The notes beneath the pieces were generated by a model. It did no database searches and was not told the origin of the DNA. It saw only the letters and a list, made by a program, of their open reading frames with translations. Shown here in pieces: positions 25,375-34,533 of a DNA stretch of 64,000 nt. The DNA is from Flavivirga algicola. GTDB taxonomy: Bacteria > Bacteroidota > Bacteroidia > Flavobacteriales > Flavobacteriaceae. The stretch spans positions 253,001 through 317,000 of the forward strand of contig NZ_JABBHF010000007.1 of the NCBI RefSeq assembly GCF_012910715.1, written 5' to 3'. A program made the position numbers and the translations under genes. Within the stretch, counting starts at the first letter, position 1; each line of letters starts with the position of its first letter.

Positions 25375-26031
25375 TCAATGATTGTCTTTCAATAGTTCTG
25401 GAAATTTAGCTTTAAACCTATTTAATCTGGGAATAGACACATTTCTTATATAGCTATTATTGGGATGGAGCCTTTCATAATTTTGATGATAATCTTCTGC
25501 AACCCAGAATTTTCGGAATGGATAGACTTCGGCAGCAATTTTAACACCTAGTTTTTTTGTTAAAGCTTCTTTTTTCTTTAAAATAATTTGTTTTTGAGCA
25601 TCGTCTTGATAAAAAATAATAGAACGGTATTGAGATCCTCTGTCATTGCCTTGTCCGTTTACTTGCGTGACATTTTGAGATCCAAAATACACGTCTACTA
25701 AAGTTTCAAAGCTTACAATTTTCGGATCGTAAATAATTTCTACAGCTTCGGCATGGCCTGTTCTCCCTGTATTACTTGCTGCGTAGGTTGGGTTCTCTGT
25801 GTGGCCACCAGAATATCCAGAAATAGATTCTTCAACACCTTTTACGCTTTCGTAAATGGCTTCTACGCACCAAAAACAACCACTGGCAAAATAGGCCCTG
25901 GCCTTTCCATCTTTTAAAGGAACTTTAATGGGCTTAGCGTTGATAACCGCTTGCTGTTTTGAATTGACTTGCGCTGTGTTTTGACAACTAAACAAAATGG
26001 CTAAGATGAATAAAGGCAGTATCTTTTTCAT
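25375..26031 (-). CDS. msrA: Peptide methionine sulfoxide reductase MsrA, lipoprotein form
   Basis: The 218-residue enzyme reduces S-methionine sulfoxide in proteins. The active site GCFWC has catalytic Cys52 with Cys55, followed by the family segments GVEESISGYSGGHTENPTY, GHAEAV and YDP. An N-terminal lipoprotein signal with Cys16 (LFSC) puts it in the envelope, where it would repair oxidised periplasmic proteins. No further cysteine is present, so recycling must use Cys55 or an external thiol. It is a single gene with its own upstream region. Confidence 0.95.
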   Translation of the reverse strand: MKKILPLFILAILFSCQNTAQVNSKQQAVINAKPIKVPLKDGKARAYFASGCFWCVEAIYESVKGVEESISGYSGGHTENPTYAASNTGRTGHAEAVEIIYDPKIVSFETLVDVYFGSQNVTQVNGQGNDRGSQYRSIIFYQDDAQKQIILKKKEALTKKLGVKIAAEVYPFRKFWVAEDYHQNYERLHPNNSYIRNVSIPRLNRFKAKFPELLKDNH

Positions 26032-26108
26032 GGCTTTGATTTTTTTTATAATAGACGAATAAAAATACGAAACCTTAAAAATAAGGAGGGAAAAGTTTAT
26101 GTAATAAA

Positions 26109-26132
26109 AAAGCCTTCATTGGTGAAGGCTTT
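26109..26132 (-). terminator. Terminator after the coiled-coil gene
   Basis: A 10-bp stem (AAAGCCTTCA at 26109-26118 and TGAAGGCTTT at 26123-26132) with a 4-base loop is followed on the minus strand by a T run. It lies 22 bases past the stop codon. Confidence 0.85.
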
Positions 26133-26154
26133 AAAATGTATTTCGGATAATGGA

Positions 26155-26934
26155 TTATAGTTTTGCAAACATTTTTTCCATTTTTATTTTTTGTTCTTCA
26201 GCTAATACTGCATCTACTAGAATTCTACCACTATGTTCATCTGTAATTACTTTTTTACGAGAGGCAATTTCAACTTGTATTTGTGGAGGAATAGTAAAGA
26301 AAGATCCGCCAGAAGCACCTCTTTCAATTGGCACAACCGCTAAACCGTTTTTTACATTTTGACGAATTCTATTGTAAGCAGCTACTAATCGTTCTTCAAT
26401 TTGAGTTTTGTAAGCTTCAGATTTTTCAATTAAGGCTTGTTCTTCTTTTTCAGTTTCGGCTAAAATGGCATCTAATTCACCTTTTTTGTGTTTTAAATGC
26501 GTTTCACGCTCTTTTAAACGCTCTTTTGTTTCAGAAATAACTTCTTTTTTCTGCTCTATTTGAGCTTTGAATTCTTTAATATGCTTTTCAGCCAATTGAA
26601 TTTCTAATTCTTGAAATTCAACTTCTTTTGTTAAAGAATTGTATTCTCTGTTATTTCTAACATTTTTTTGTTGTTCACTGTACTTTTTTATTAAAGCTTT
26701 AGATTCCTCAATAAGGTTTTTCTTTGAAGCTATATCATTGTCTATAACTTCTAAACTTGCAACAAGTTTTTCTAATCTTATGTTTAATCCAGCAACTTCA
26801 TCTTCTAAATCACGAACTTCTAAAGGAAGTTCTCCACGGACATTTCTGATTTCATCTATGCGAGAATCGATTAGTTGTAAATCGTATAAAGCTCTTAAGC
26901 GCTCTTCTACAGTTACTTCTTTCTTTTTAGCCAT
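26155..26934 (-). CDS. Coiled-coil protein of the C4 zinc-ribbon family, without the zinc cysteines
   Basis: The 259-residue protein is mostly a long antiparallel coiled coil (residues 10-190) and matches the COG1579 / zf-RING_7 layout, including NNREYNSLTKEVE and the C-terminal IPPQIQVEIASRKK followed by GRILVD. In typical members the C-terminal zinc ribbon has two CxxC pairs. Here the positions read Ser208-Gly-Gly-Ser211 and Asp232-Glu-His-Ser235, and the protein contains no cysteine at all. The fold may persist without metal. It begins 3 bases after the NIF3 gene on the same strand, an arrangement common in bacteria. Function of the family is not settled. Confidence 0.9.
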   Translation of the reverse strand: MAKKKEVTVEERLRALYDLQLIDSRIDEIRNVRGELPLEVRDLEDEVAGLNIRLEKLVASLEVIDNDIASKKNLIEESKALIKKYSEQQKNVRNNREYNSLTKEVEFQELEIQLAEKHIKEFKAQIEQKKEVISETKERLKERETHLKHKKGELDAILAETEKEEQALIEKSEAYKTQIEERLVAAYNRIRQNVKNGLAVVPIERGASGGSFFTIPPQIQVEIASRKKVITDEHSGRILVDAVLAEEQKIKMEKMFAKL

Positions 26935-26937
26935 ACT

Positions 26938-28032
26938 TTAAAAATACTTAACAGGATTGGTATTTGTCTTTGATAAAATGATTGCAAAATTAGTGATTTT
27001 TTTTGTAAGATAAGCTACTAAAAGATTTTTTGTGAATTGTTCGCTTTCATAATGTCCAATATCTGCTAAAAGAATACGGTTTTCTGCTGTAAAAAAATCA
27101 TGATATTTTAAATCTGCAGTTATAAAAGCATTAGCTCCAGACGCTTTAGCAGCTTCAATGGCAAAACTACCAGATCCTCCTAAAACAGCGACCTTTTTTA
27201 ATGGTTTGTTTAAAAACGATGAATGTCTAATACATCCTGTATTCATTTTAGATTTTAGATGATTTAAGAAGTCAGGCGCATCCATAGGCTCATTTAGTTC
27301 ACCAATCATGCCCATACCTATGTGTTGGTTTTTATTTTCAAGCGTCGTAATTTCATAAGCAACTTCTTCATAGCTATGCGAATCAAAAAGGGTTTTAATA
27401 ACTTTCGATTCTAAATGTTTAGAATAGGTAACCGTAACCTTAGTTTCTATTTCGGTATGGGTGTGGCCTTTTTTTCCTTTAGTAGGGTTGGAGTTTTCGC
27501 CACCATTAAAAGTACCATAGCCTTCTACATTAAAGCTACAGTTATTATAATTACCTATACTTCCTGCTCCTACATTAAATAAGGCAGTTCGTAATTGTTC
27601 GGCTTCATCTTTTGGAACATAAGTCGTTAGTTTTTTTATAGTTTCAGATTGTGGAATTAAGATACGTTTATTAGTAAGCTCTAATTGATTGCAAATCATA
27701 TCATTTACACCTTGCATGGCATTATCTAAAGCCGTATGCATGCTGTAAATGGCTATGTCATGCTTAATAGCCTTTATAACTACGCGTTCCACATAGTTCT
27801 TGCCTGTAAGTTTTTTTAAACCCTTAAAAATAATGGGATGAAAACTAACTATAAGGTTGCAGTTTTTTTTTATAGCTTCATCTACAACAGTTTCAAGTGT
27901 ATCTAAAGTAACAAGAACACCCGTTAGTTTTTCATTTTTATTACCAACTAAAAGCCCAACATTGTCAAAATCTTCTGCATAAGCTAGTGGTGACAATTCT
28001 TCTAAGTGGTTAATAACGTCTTGAACAATCAT
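26938..28032 (-). CDS. NIF3-like dinuclear metal-center protein
   Basis: The 364-residue protein is a NIF3/YbgI/DUF34 family member of the long (YqfO-type) form with an inserted CutA1-like domain (about residues 125-225). Metal-binding motifs are visible: SFHPIIFKG, SMHTALDNA, and near the end LADIGHYESEQ. It probably forms a toroidal hexamer. GTP cyclohydrolase I type 2 is a frequent but unproven database name. The ATG at 28032 (MIVQDVINHLEE) is preferred. A -7 box, TATCTTTG on the minus strand at 28051-28058, lies about 20 bases upstream, which excludes the longer frame from 28053. Confidence 0.92.
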   Translation of the reverse strand: MIVQDVINHLEELSPLAYAEDFDNVGLLVGNKNEKLTGVLVTLDTLETVVDEAIKKNCNLIVSFHPIIFKGLKKLTGKNYVERVVIKAIKHDIAIYSMHTALDNAMQGVNDMICNQLELTNKRILIPQSETIKKLTTYVPKDEAEQLRTALFNVGAGSIGNYNNCSFNVEGYGTFNGGENSNPTKGKKGHTHTEIETKVTVTYSKHLESKVIKTLFDSHSYEEVAYEITTLENKNQHIGMGMIGELNEPMDAPDFLNHLKSKMNTGCIRHSSFLNKPLKKVAVLGGSGSFAIEAAKASGANAFITADLKYHDFFTAENRILLADIGHYESEQFTKNLLVAYLTKKITNFAIILSKTNTNPVKYF

Positions 28033-28050
28033 AGTATTTGTGTTTAAATT

Positions 28051-28058
28051 CAAAGATA
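28051..28058 (-). promoter_or_regulatory. -7 box for the NIF3 gene
   Basis: The minus strand reads TATCTTTG, an exact TAnnTTTG match, giving a leader of roughly 15 bases before the ATG at 28032. Confidence 0.55.
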
Positions 28059-28078
28059 AAATAATTACATTCGTTGTG

Positions 28079-29089
28079 ATGATTTTTTTGCGTTACATTT
28101 TATTTCCCGTTGTCCCTATTTATTATTTAATAACATGGTTAAGGAACAAGTTATATGATATTGGAATTAAAAAATCCATGTCTCATAACCTGCCCGTAAT
28201 TTGTGTTGGTAATTTGAGTGTTGGTGGCACTGGCAAGACTCCTATGATTGAGTATCTCATTAACCTTTTAAAAGACGATTACCTTGTGGCTACTTTAAGT
28301 AGGGGCTATAAACGTAAAACAAAAGGATTTCAATTAGCAAATAAAGGGACTACAGTAGAATCGATAGGAGATGAGCCTTTTCAGTTTTACAATAAGTTTA
28401 AAAAAGAAATACTTGTAGCTGTTGACACCAATAGAAATAATGGTATTGAACAATTGCAATCAAATGATAATCCGCCCGAAATTATTTTACTTGATGATGC
28501 TTTCCAGCATAGAAAGGTAGAAGCAGGGTTTAATATTTTGCTTACGACCTATGGTAATCCGTATTTTGAAGATATTGTTTTGCCCACTGGTAATTTACGG
28601 GAACCTAGAAATGGTGCTAAACGCGCTAATATTATTGTTGTTACCAAATGCCCAAAGGATTTAAGTGATAGTGAAAGAAGTAATCTGTTACGCCAAATAG
28701 ACCCACAAGTGAATCAACATGTGTTCTTTAGCTCAATTAGTTATTCGAATCGGGTTATTTCCAGTGATATGACTAGAAGTATTAAAGATTTACAGAATTT
28801 TACTTTAGTCACTGGTATCGCCAATGCATCACCCTTGGTTTGTTTTTTAAATGAGAACGGGTTAACGTTTGAACATTTAAATTTTAAAGACCATCATGAA
28901 TTTTCAAAAGAAGACATCCTAGAGTTGAATAAAAGAGAATCGATTATAACTACCGAAAAGGATTTTATGCGTTTAAAACAACATGAATCTTTGAGGAAAA
29001 AACTCTTCTATTTACCAATTAGCGTTGTAATTAATGATGAAGCAAAAATAAATGAATTGATAAAAGATTTTATAAAAACTAAGCTGTAG
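28079..29089 (+). CDS. lpxK: Tetraacyldisaccharide 4'-kinase
   Basis: The 336-residue membrane-associated P-loop kinase phosphorylates the 4' position of the lipid A precursor. It shows an N-terminal hydrophobic helix, the Walker A variant NLSVGGTGKTPMIEYL, LSRGYKRKTKG, DEPFQFYNKF, and the Walker B region LLDDAFQHRKV. The ATG at 28079 is chosen; the longer frame from 28040 overlaps the divergent NIF3 promoter. A near-match -7 box (TACATTCG, 28066-28073) ends 5 bases before this ATG, so the message may be nearly leaderless. Its 3' end overlaps the convergent kinase gene by 11 bases. Confidence 0.95.
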   Translation: MIFLRYILFPVVPIYYLITWLRNKLYDIGIKKSMSHNLPVICVGNLSVGGTGKTPMIEYLINLLKDDYLVATLSRGYKRKTKGFQLANKGTTVESIGDEPFQFYNKFKKEILVAVDTNRNNGIEQLQSNDNPPEIILLDDAFQHRKVEAGFNILLTTYGNPYFEDIVLPTGNLREPRNGAKRANIIVVTKCPKDLSDSERSNLLRQIDPQVNQHVFFSSISYSNRVISSDMTRSIKDLQNFTLVTGIANASPLVCFLNENGLTFEHLNFKDHHEFSKEDILELNKRESIITTEKDFMRLKQHESLRKKLFYLPISVVINDEAKINELIKDFIKTKL

Positions 29090-31316
29090 CAGGTTTATCT
29101 TTGTTGGTAGCTAAGGCGTTGTAAAGTTTTTTCTCGAATTCTTCTTGTTTAAATGGCTTAGGAATAATATCTGTAAAACCAGCTTCGTCAAATTCATGCA
29201 TTTTATCTTCAATAGTAACTGCGGTTAAAGCAAAAATGGTTAGTTCCTTATCAAAAGCTCGGACTCTTTTGGTCGCTTCCATACCACTAATACCAGGCAT
29301 ATGAATATCCATTAAAATAATATCATATTTGTTGGCCTTAATCATTTCAACAGCTTCTTCACCGTTATCAACAATATCACATTTAAGTTTCATTTTAGTA
29401 AGAATCTTTTTGGTGATCATCTGATTGATTTTATTGTCTTCAACAACCAAAATCTTAACATTGGTTAGATCTAGTGTACTGGCATCGCCATCAAAATAGG
29501 TAGCTTTATTGTCTTTTGCTTCTTCTACCGATGTGTATTCAAGGGGTATTTCGAAGTAGAACGTGGTACCTTTGTCCAGCTCACTTTTCACATAGATTTT
29601 TCCTTTTAAAATATCAATGAGCCCTTTTACAATTGATAATCCTAAACCAGTACCACCATATTTGCGATTTATTTGAATAGAACCCTGTGAAAAGCTCTCA
29701 AACATATTGTCCTGCTTTTCTTGACTGATACCTATACCATTATCCTCAACTTCAAAGCGCAAGGTGTAAGTGTTATCTTTTATGTCTATTTTGTATACTC
29801 TAATCCAGATATCACCATCTTTGGTAAACTTAATGGAGTTGCCAATTAAATTAATGAGGATTTGAGATATTTTTAGTTGGTCGGCAATAAAATTCTCTGG
29901 TAGATCGGCATCGTACTCAGAATGAATTTTAACATTGTTGTCAAGAGCAGAATTATTGAGGGCTAAAACAATATTTTGTATTTTCTTTTTTAAGTTAAAC
30001 GATTCAGGTTCAATATCGACTTTATTTGCTTCAATTTTATTTATTTGAAGTATATCGTTAATAAAGGTTAAAAGGTAATCGCCAGAAAATTTTAAAGACT
30101 TTAAATGCTGAACTTGTTCTGGTTTTGGGTTTTCGTCCAGTAGCATATTACTTAATCCAGTTACAGCGTAAAGAGGTGTACGTAGCTCATGTGTTACCGT
30201 AGATAGGAAATTAGCTTTGGTTTTTGATGCCAATTCTGCTTTTTCTTTTGCAATAATAAGTTCTCCATTTTTTTTATGAAGCATATTATTGGTTTTAAGT
30301 CTTATGTTATTGTTTTTGTAAAGTGATAAAGTTAAAAGCGATAAAATAGTGATTAAGGCGACACTTAAAATAGAAATTAAAGTTCCTAAGTTTTTATCAT
30401 CTTCAGCTTTTTCCAATTGTTCTTCTATTTCAATATTTTTTTCATTAGCCTCGTTTAACAGGTATTGTGTTTCTTGGTCTTTTGAATAATTTAATCGTGT
30501 TAGATTCCTTATGGAATCAGAAAGCCTTGAATGTTCCTTTAAATATTCTCTGGAAATTTTGAAATCTTCGGTATCAAAATAGATATCACTAATAACCGAA
30601 TAGGCTTCATTAAGTATGCTTATAAAATCATTTTGTTTAGCAATCTCTATCCCTTCAATAGTAGAAGCTAAGGCTTTTTCATTATCATTTAAATTATTAT
30701 ATATAATCCCATGATTGATTAGGGCTTCACTTAGAATTTTTTTGTAATCACCCTTTTTTGCTTGCGCCAAAGTTTGCTCAATAATGTCTCTCGCTTTTCT
30801 GTAATTATTAAGAAACATATAAGTTTTGCCTTCAGATAAAAGCACTTCAGCTAAATTTTCATTTAAATCTTCTTCTTGAAATTTTGATTTTGCTGCTCTA
30901 TAAGAGTCTAAAGCTTGATGATAGTCTTTTTTTGTTAAATAAACATCTCCAAAAATCTTATAAGATTTCCCTAGGTTTTTGTTGTCATTAATGATTCTTT
31001 GTACTTCAATGGCCTTATTAAGTGACTTTATGGCATTATCTTCTTCTTCAATGATGAGTTGAAGCTTTCCTTTAATAGCATAAATAATCCCAATACTTTT
31101 TTTGTTATCCGAATTTTCAGCCAATTTCAGGGCCTCATCTAAGTTTTTTTGAACATCGTAATAATTGTATTTCTCCAATTCTACTAGAGCTTGCTCAATA
31201 CGGTAGTTGATGTTGTTTTGTCTAATTTCAGGATCATCATCAATGGTTTTTTGAGATGAAACACACAGACTGAATAACATGGCTAGGATGTATATGTAGT
31301 TCTTAACTTGGGACAT
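29079..31316 (-). CDS. TPR-containing hybrid histidine kinase with receiver domain (second copy)
   Basis: The 745-residue protein has the same design as the kinase at 3935: signal peptide (ending CVSSQ), periplasmic TPR units (about residues 40-260), a coiled segment and a transmembrane helix near 315, HisKA with His376 (THELRTPLYAVTG), HATPase (DNGIGI, GTGLGLSI), and a receiver domain with DIILMDIHMPGISG and KPF. No DNA-binding domain is present. The ATG at 31316 is chosen for the signal peptide. It lies 27 bases after the gap gene on the same strand and converges on lpxK with an 11-base overlap. Signal and output partner are unknown. Confidence 0.93.
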   Translation of the reverse strand: MSQVKNYIYILAMLFSLCVSSQKTIDDDPEIRQNNINYRIEQALVELEKYNYYDVQKNLDEALKLAENSDNKKSIGIIYAIKGKLQLIIEEEDNAIKSLNKAIEVQRIINDNKNLGKSYKIFGDVYLTKKDYHQALDSYRAAKSKFQEEDLNENLAEVLLSEGKTYMFLNNYRKARDIIEQTLAQAKKGDYKKILSEALINHGIIYNNLNDNEKALASTIEGIEIAKQNDFISILNEAYSVISDIYFDTEDFKISREYLKEHSRLSDSIRNLTRLNYSKDQETQYLLNEANEKNIEIEEQLEKAEDDKNLGTLISILSVALITILSLLTLSLYKNNNIRLKTNNMLHKKNGELIIAKEKAELASKTKANFLSTVTHELRTPLYAVTGLSNMLLDENPKPEQVQHLKSLKFSGDYLLTFINDILQINKIEANKVDIEPESFNLKKKIQNIVLALNNSALDNNVKIHSEYDADLPENFIADQLKISQILINLIGNSIKFTKDGDIWIRVYKIDIKDNTYTLRFEVEDNGIGISQEKQDNMFESFSQGSIQINRKYGGTGLGLSIVKGLIDILKGKIYVKSELDKGTTFYFEIPLEYTSVEEAKDNKATYFDGDASTLDLTNVKILVVEDNKINQMITKKILTKMKLKCDIVDNGEEAVEMIKANKYDIILMDIHMPGISGMEATKRVRAFDKELTIFALTAVTIEDKMHEFDEAGFTDIIPKPFKQEEFEKKLYNALATNKDKPATA

Positions 31317-31343
31317 TTTATTCAATATTACCAGCAAATATAA

Positions 31344-32360
31344 TTATTTTATCGATAAAATACACTTTTTTTCCGACAAATTGCATATTAGATCAATGAT
31401 TCGTTTAGAATAACCACTCTCATTATCGTACCACCCAATGATCTTTACCATATTTCCAATTACAGATGTCATACCTGAGTCAAAAATACAAGAATGGGTG
31501 TTTCCCACTATGTCAATAGAAACGATAGGATCTGCAGTATATTCTAAAATACCTTTATAATGATTTTCGGAAGCTTCTTTAAAAGCACTATTTACATCGT
31601 TTATAGAGACATTCTTTTTTACATTAAAAGTGATATCGGTTAAAGAGCCATTTATTACGGGAACTCTTATACCACAGCCTCCTATAACGTCTGAGAGATC
31701 CGGGAATATTTTAGTCAGCGCTTTTGCAGCTCCTGTTGTAGTAGGTACAATGGATTGACTGGCCGCTCTTGAGCGACGTAGATCACGGTGCGGTTGGTCA
31801 TGTAAGCTTTGATCGGTCGTATAAGAATGCACTGTAGTAATGTAAGCTTGATTGATACCACAAAGTTTATTAACAACATCAATCATAGGAGCAGCATTAT
31901 TGGTTGTGCATGATGCATTGGATATAATAGTTTCAGAACCATCTATAATGCTATCATTAACGCCCAGAACAATAGTTTTAATAGCATCTTCTGAAGGTGG
32001 AACACTTAATACAACATGTCTTGCCCCATTATCTATATGATTATGCAGTTCTGAAGCTGTTTTGAACTTTCCAGTGGCTTCAATAACAAAATCTACATTA
32101 TATGGTTTCCAATTAATAGTTTTAGGGTGACTGCAATTTAGTAAGGGGATTTTTTCGTAATCAACAATAATGTTATTGCCATTATAGGATATATTACCTT
32201 TAAACATCCCATGAACACTATCGTACTTAAGAAGGTGGCTTAACGTTTTGGCATTGGCTAAATCGTTAATAGCAACAACTTTTATGTTTTTATAATCTTG
32301 AATTAATCTAAAAACACGTCTGCCTATTCTCCCAAAACCATTGATCGCAACAGTAATCAT
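31344..32360 (-). CDS. gap: Type I glyceraldehyde-3-phosphate dehydrogenase
   Basis: The 338-residue enzyme shows the NAD motif INGFGRIGRRVFRL, the acidic residue in AINDLA, the catalytic cysteine in SNASCTTNN, the arginine-rich segment HRDLRRSRAASQSIVPTTTGAAKA, and the C-terminal WYDNESGYSKRIIDL. It interconverts glyceraldehyde 3-phosphate and 1,3-bisphosphoglycerate. Genes for other glycolytic steps are not adjacent. It lies 1 base after lipA, so the two are co-transcribed. Flavobacteria often have more than one GAPDH, and whether this one is glycolytic or gluconeogenic is not evident. Confidence 0.95.
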   Translation of the reverse strand: MITVAINGFGRIGRRVFRLIQDYKNIKVVAINDLANAKTLSHLLKYDSVHGMFKGNISYNGNNIIVDYEKIPLLNCSHPKTINWKPYNVDFVIEATGKFKTASELHNHIDNGARHVVLSVPPSEDAIKTIVLGVNDSIIDGSETIISNASCTTNNAAPMIDVVNKLCGINQAYITTVHSYTTDQSLHDQPHRDLRRSRAASQSIVPTTTGAAKALTKIFPDLSDVIGGCGIRVPVINGSLTDITFNVKKNVSINDVNSAFKEASENHYKGILEYTADPIVSIDIVGNTHSCIFDSGMTSVIGNMVKIIGWYDNESGYSKRIIDLICNLSEKKCILSIK

Positions 32361-32361
32361 A

Positions 32362-33240
32362 TTAATCGATGTGTTTTTGTGCTCGGTAAGATGATCTTAC
32401 TAAAGCACTACTTTCAACATGGCGGAAACCTAGTTCAAGACCAATCTCTTCGTATTCTTTAAATTGATCAGGATTTATAAATTGTTTAACAGGTAAGTGC
32501 TTTTTGCTTGGTTGAAGATATTGGCCAATAGTCACTACATCAACATCATGAGCTTTTAAATCGTGAAGTGTTTCGATAACTTCTTCCCTGGTTTCACCTA
32601 AACCAAGCATAATACCAGACTTTGTACGCCTTTGACCTTGTTGTTTTAAATATTTTAAAACCCCCATGCTTCTATCGTATTGGGCTTGTATACGAACTTC
32701 TCTAGTTAGGCGTCTTACCGTTTCAATATTATGAGATACGACTTCTGGAGCTACATCAATAATTCGATCCATATGCTGCTCTATGCCTTGAAAATCCGGA
32801 ATTAGAGTTTCAAGCGTCGTTTCTGGGTTCATCCTACGCACTGCTTTAACAGTTTCAGACCACATAATGCTTCCCATATCTTTCAAATCATCTCTGTCAA
32901 CACTTGTTAAAACAGCATGTTTGATTTTCATGATTTTTATGGAGCGTGCTACTTTTTCGGGCTCATCCCAATCTACGGTTTCTGGTCTTCCAGTTTTTAC
33001 ACCACAAAAACCACAGGAACGCGTGCAAACATTTCCTAATATCATAAACGTTGCGGTACCTTCTCCCCAGCATTCACCCATATTTGGGCAACTTCCAGAA
33101 GTACAAATCGTATTTAATTTATATTTATCTACCAAACCTCTAAGCTCGGTATACTTTTTACCTGTAGGAAGCTTAACACGGAGCCATTTTGGCTTTGCTT
33201 GTCGTTCTGGTAATATATTTGAAGCAGTTTCTGAATTCAT
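32362..33240 (-). CDS. lipA: Lipoyl synthase
   Basis: The 292-residue radical SAM enzyme inserts two sulfur atoms into protein-bound octanoate. The auxiliary-cluster cysteines are in [12 protein letters not shown] and the radical SAM cluster motif is CTRSCGFC, with the C-terminal RSSY that supplies the serine ligand to the auxiliary cluster. Length and motif order are standard. It has its own -7 box upstream (33258-33265) and is followed 1 base later by gap. Confidence 0.97.
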   Translation of the reverse strand: MNSETASNILPERQAKPKWLRVKLPTGKKYTELRGLVDKYKLNTICTSGSCPNMGECWGEGTATFMILGNVCTRSCGFCGVKTGRPETVDWDEPEKVARSIKIMKIKHAVLTSVDRDDLKDMGSIMWSETVKAVRRMNPETTLETLIPDFQGIEQHMDRIIDVAPEVVSHNIETVRRLTREVRIQAQYDRSMGVLKYLKQQGQRRTKSGIMLGLGETREEVIETLHDLKAHDVDVVTIGQYLQPSKKHLPVKQFINPDQFKEYEEIGLELGFRHVESSALVRSSYRAQKHID

Positions 33241-33257
33241 ATATTAAAAATAAAGCG

Positions 33258-33265
33258 CAAAGATA
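33258..33265 (-). promoter_or_regulatory. -7 box for lipA-gap
   Basis: The minus strand reads TATCTTTG, an exact TAnnTTTG match about 18 bases upstream of the lipA ATG. It would separate lipA-gap-kinase transcription from the upstream Nramp-like operon. Confidence 0.5.
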
Positions 33266-33288
33266 CAAATAATGCTTTTAAAAGCACC

Positions 33289-34533
33289 CTATAAAGTAGT
33301 GAGGTACCAGATGCTGAATCCTATTAAAAAAGCAATTCCTAACCAGCTTAAAACATGAAGTTGCTTTGAGGGTTGCCAGTCTTTAGGTGTGTGTTTGCTT
33401 GAAATTAAACGATAATTAATAATAGCATAAAAAGGTGCTGTTATGAAGGATAAAATGGTTGCCACTTTTATAAGAAAACTCATTTTTGAAGCAAAAAAGA
33501 AAAAGATACCAATGGTTCCAATAGCTAATAAAGATATCCATAACGTGTAGTTGAGTTTTGAAGATGTACTAAAGAGTAACTGAGTAGTTTTGGCCATGGA
33601 CCTAGGCGATGCATCTAATGTGGTTAATGTTGTACTAAACATGGTTGTAAAAGCTGCGATACCAATAATTATGTAAGCCCAATCCCCCAGGTTACTCGTA
33701 TACATTTCAATTAGCTGATTGGCAAATACGCCTGCTTTACCACTGAAAGTTTCGCCGTTATTAAACATAACCAATGCGCCTAATAAAAGGAAACCAATAC
33801 CTAAAATAATAGTGCTTATATAACCAACATTAAAATCGAATAAGGCCGATTTAGGATTGTATTGTTTTGCATCTTTCTTTTTTTCAATACACCAAAGCGA
33901 TTGCCATACGGAAATGTCTAATGGTGCTGGCATCCAACCCATAAATGCTATTAAAAAAGCTATTTCTAAAGTATTGCTTGGTAATGTTTGAGTAAAAGAT
34001 AATACCTCGGTATTATTAGATAAAGCCATACTTACGGCCACTATCGTACTAATAGTTAATGTGATAATAATAACCTTCATCAACTTATCTAATAGTTTAT
34101 ACTTGCCAACCAATAGTAATAATAAACAAAGGCATGTAATAATTACAGTCCAAATCTCAGTGCTGTTTATAGCTCTGTTTCCAATTTCAAAAGTTGGAAA
34201 ATGACCAAAAAGAGTTGAAGCTAAACCTGCAGTTACTATGGTTACTGCGGTTTGTATAGTAAACATAGTTACTAAGTTTAATATGTAATAAGTTGCTAAA
34301 ACACCTTTTCCTAATTTATTATAGCCATCTAGTAAACTTTCACCAGTAGCGGTAGCATATCGTGGGGCAAATTGAAAAAAAGGGTATTTAAATATATTTA
34401 CCAAGAGTAAGGCCCAAAGTAACCCTAAACCAAAATCGGCACCAGCTCTGGTAGATTGTACCAAGTGAGATACACCAATAGCTGCGCCAGCAAACAATAA
34501 ACCGGGCCCTAAATTTTTAAGTTTGGTAATCAT
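33289..34533 (-). CDS. Nramp-related membrane transporter with altered metal-site motifs
   Basis: The 414-residue protein has about eleven transmembrane helices and the Nramp/SLC11 layout, starting GPGLLFAGAAIGVSHLV. In metal-transporting Nramps helix 1 carries DPGN. Here the aligned residues are Gly20-Val-Ser-His23. In helix 6 the MPH motif reads WMPAPLD, so the histidine is lost while the methionine is kept. Classical manganese or iron transport is therefore doubtful, and substrate is open. Its start overlaps the end of the ECF sigma gene by 4 bases, so the two are translationally coupled. Confidence 0.88.
   Translation of the reverse strand: MITKLKNLGPGLLFAGAAIGVSHLVQSTRAGADFGLGLLWALLLVNIFKYPFFQFAPRYATATGESLLDGYNKLGKGVLATYYILNLVTMFTIQTAVTIVTAGLASTLFGHFPTFEIGNRAINSTEIWTVIITCLCLLLLLVGKYKLLDKLMKVIIITLTISTIVAVSMALSNNTEVLSFTQTLPSNTLEIAFLIAFMGWMPAPLDISVWQSLWCIEKKKDAKQYNPKSALFDFNVGYISTIILGIGFLLLGALVMFNNGETFSGKAGVFANQLIEMYTSNLGDWAYIIIGIAAFTTMFSTTLTTLDASPRSMAKTTQLLFSTSSKLNYTLWISLLAIGTIGIFFFFASKMSFLIKVATILSFITAPFYAIINYRLISSKHTPKDWQPSKQLHVLSWLGIAFLIGFSIWYLTTL

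Noticed and set aside
33289-34533. Manganese transporter MntH
   Set aside because: The DPGN and MPH metal-site motifs are not present, so the specific name is not justified.
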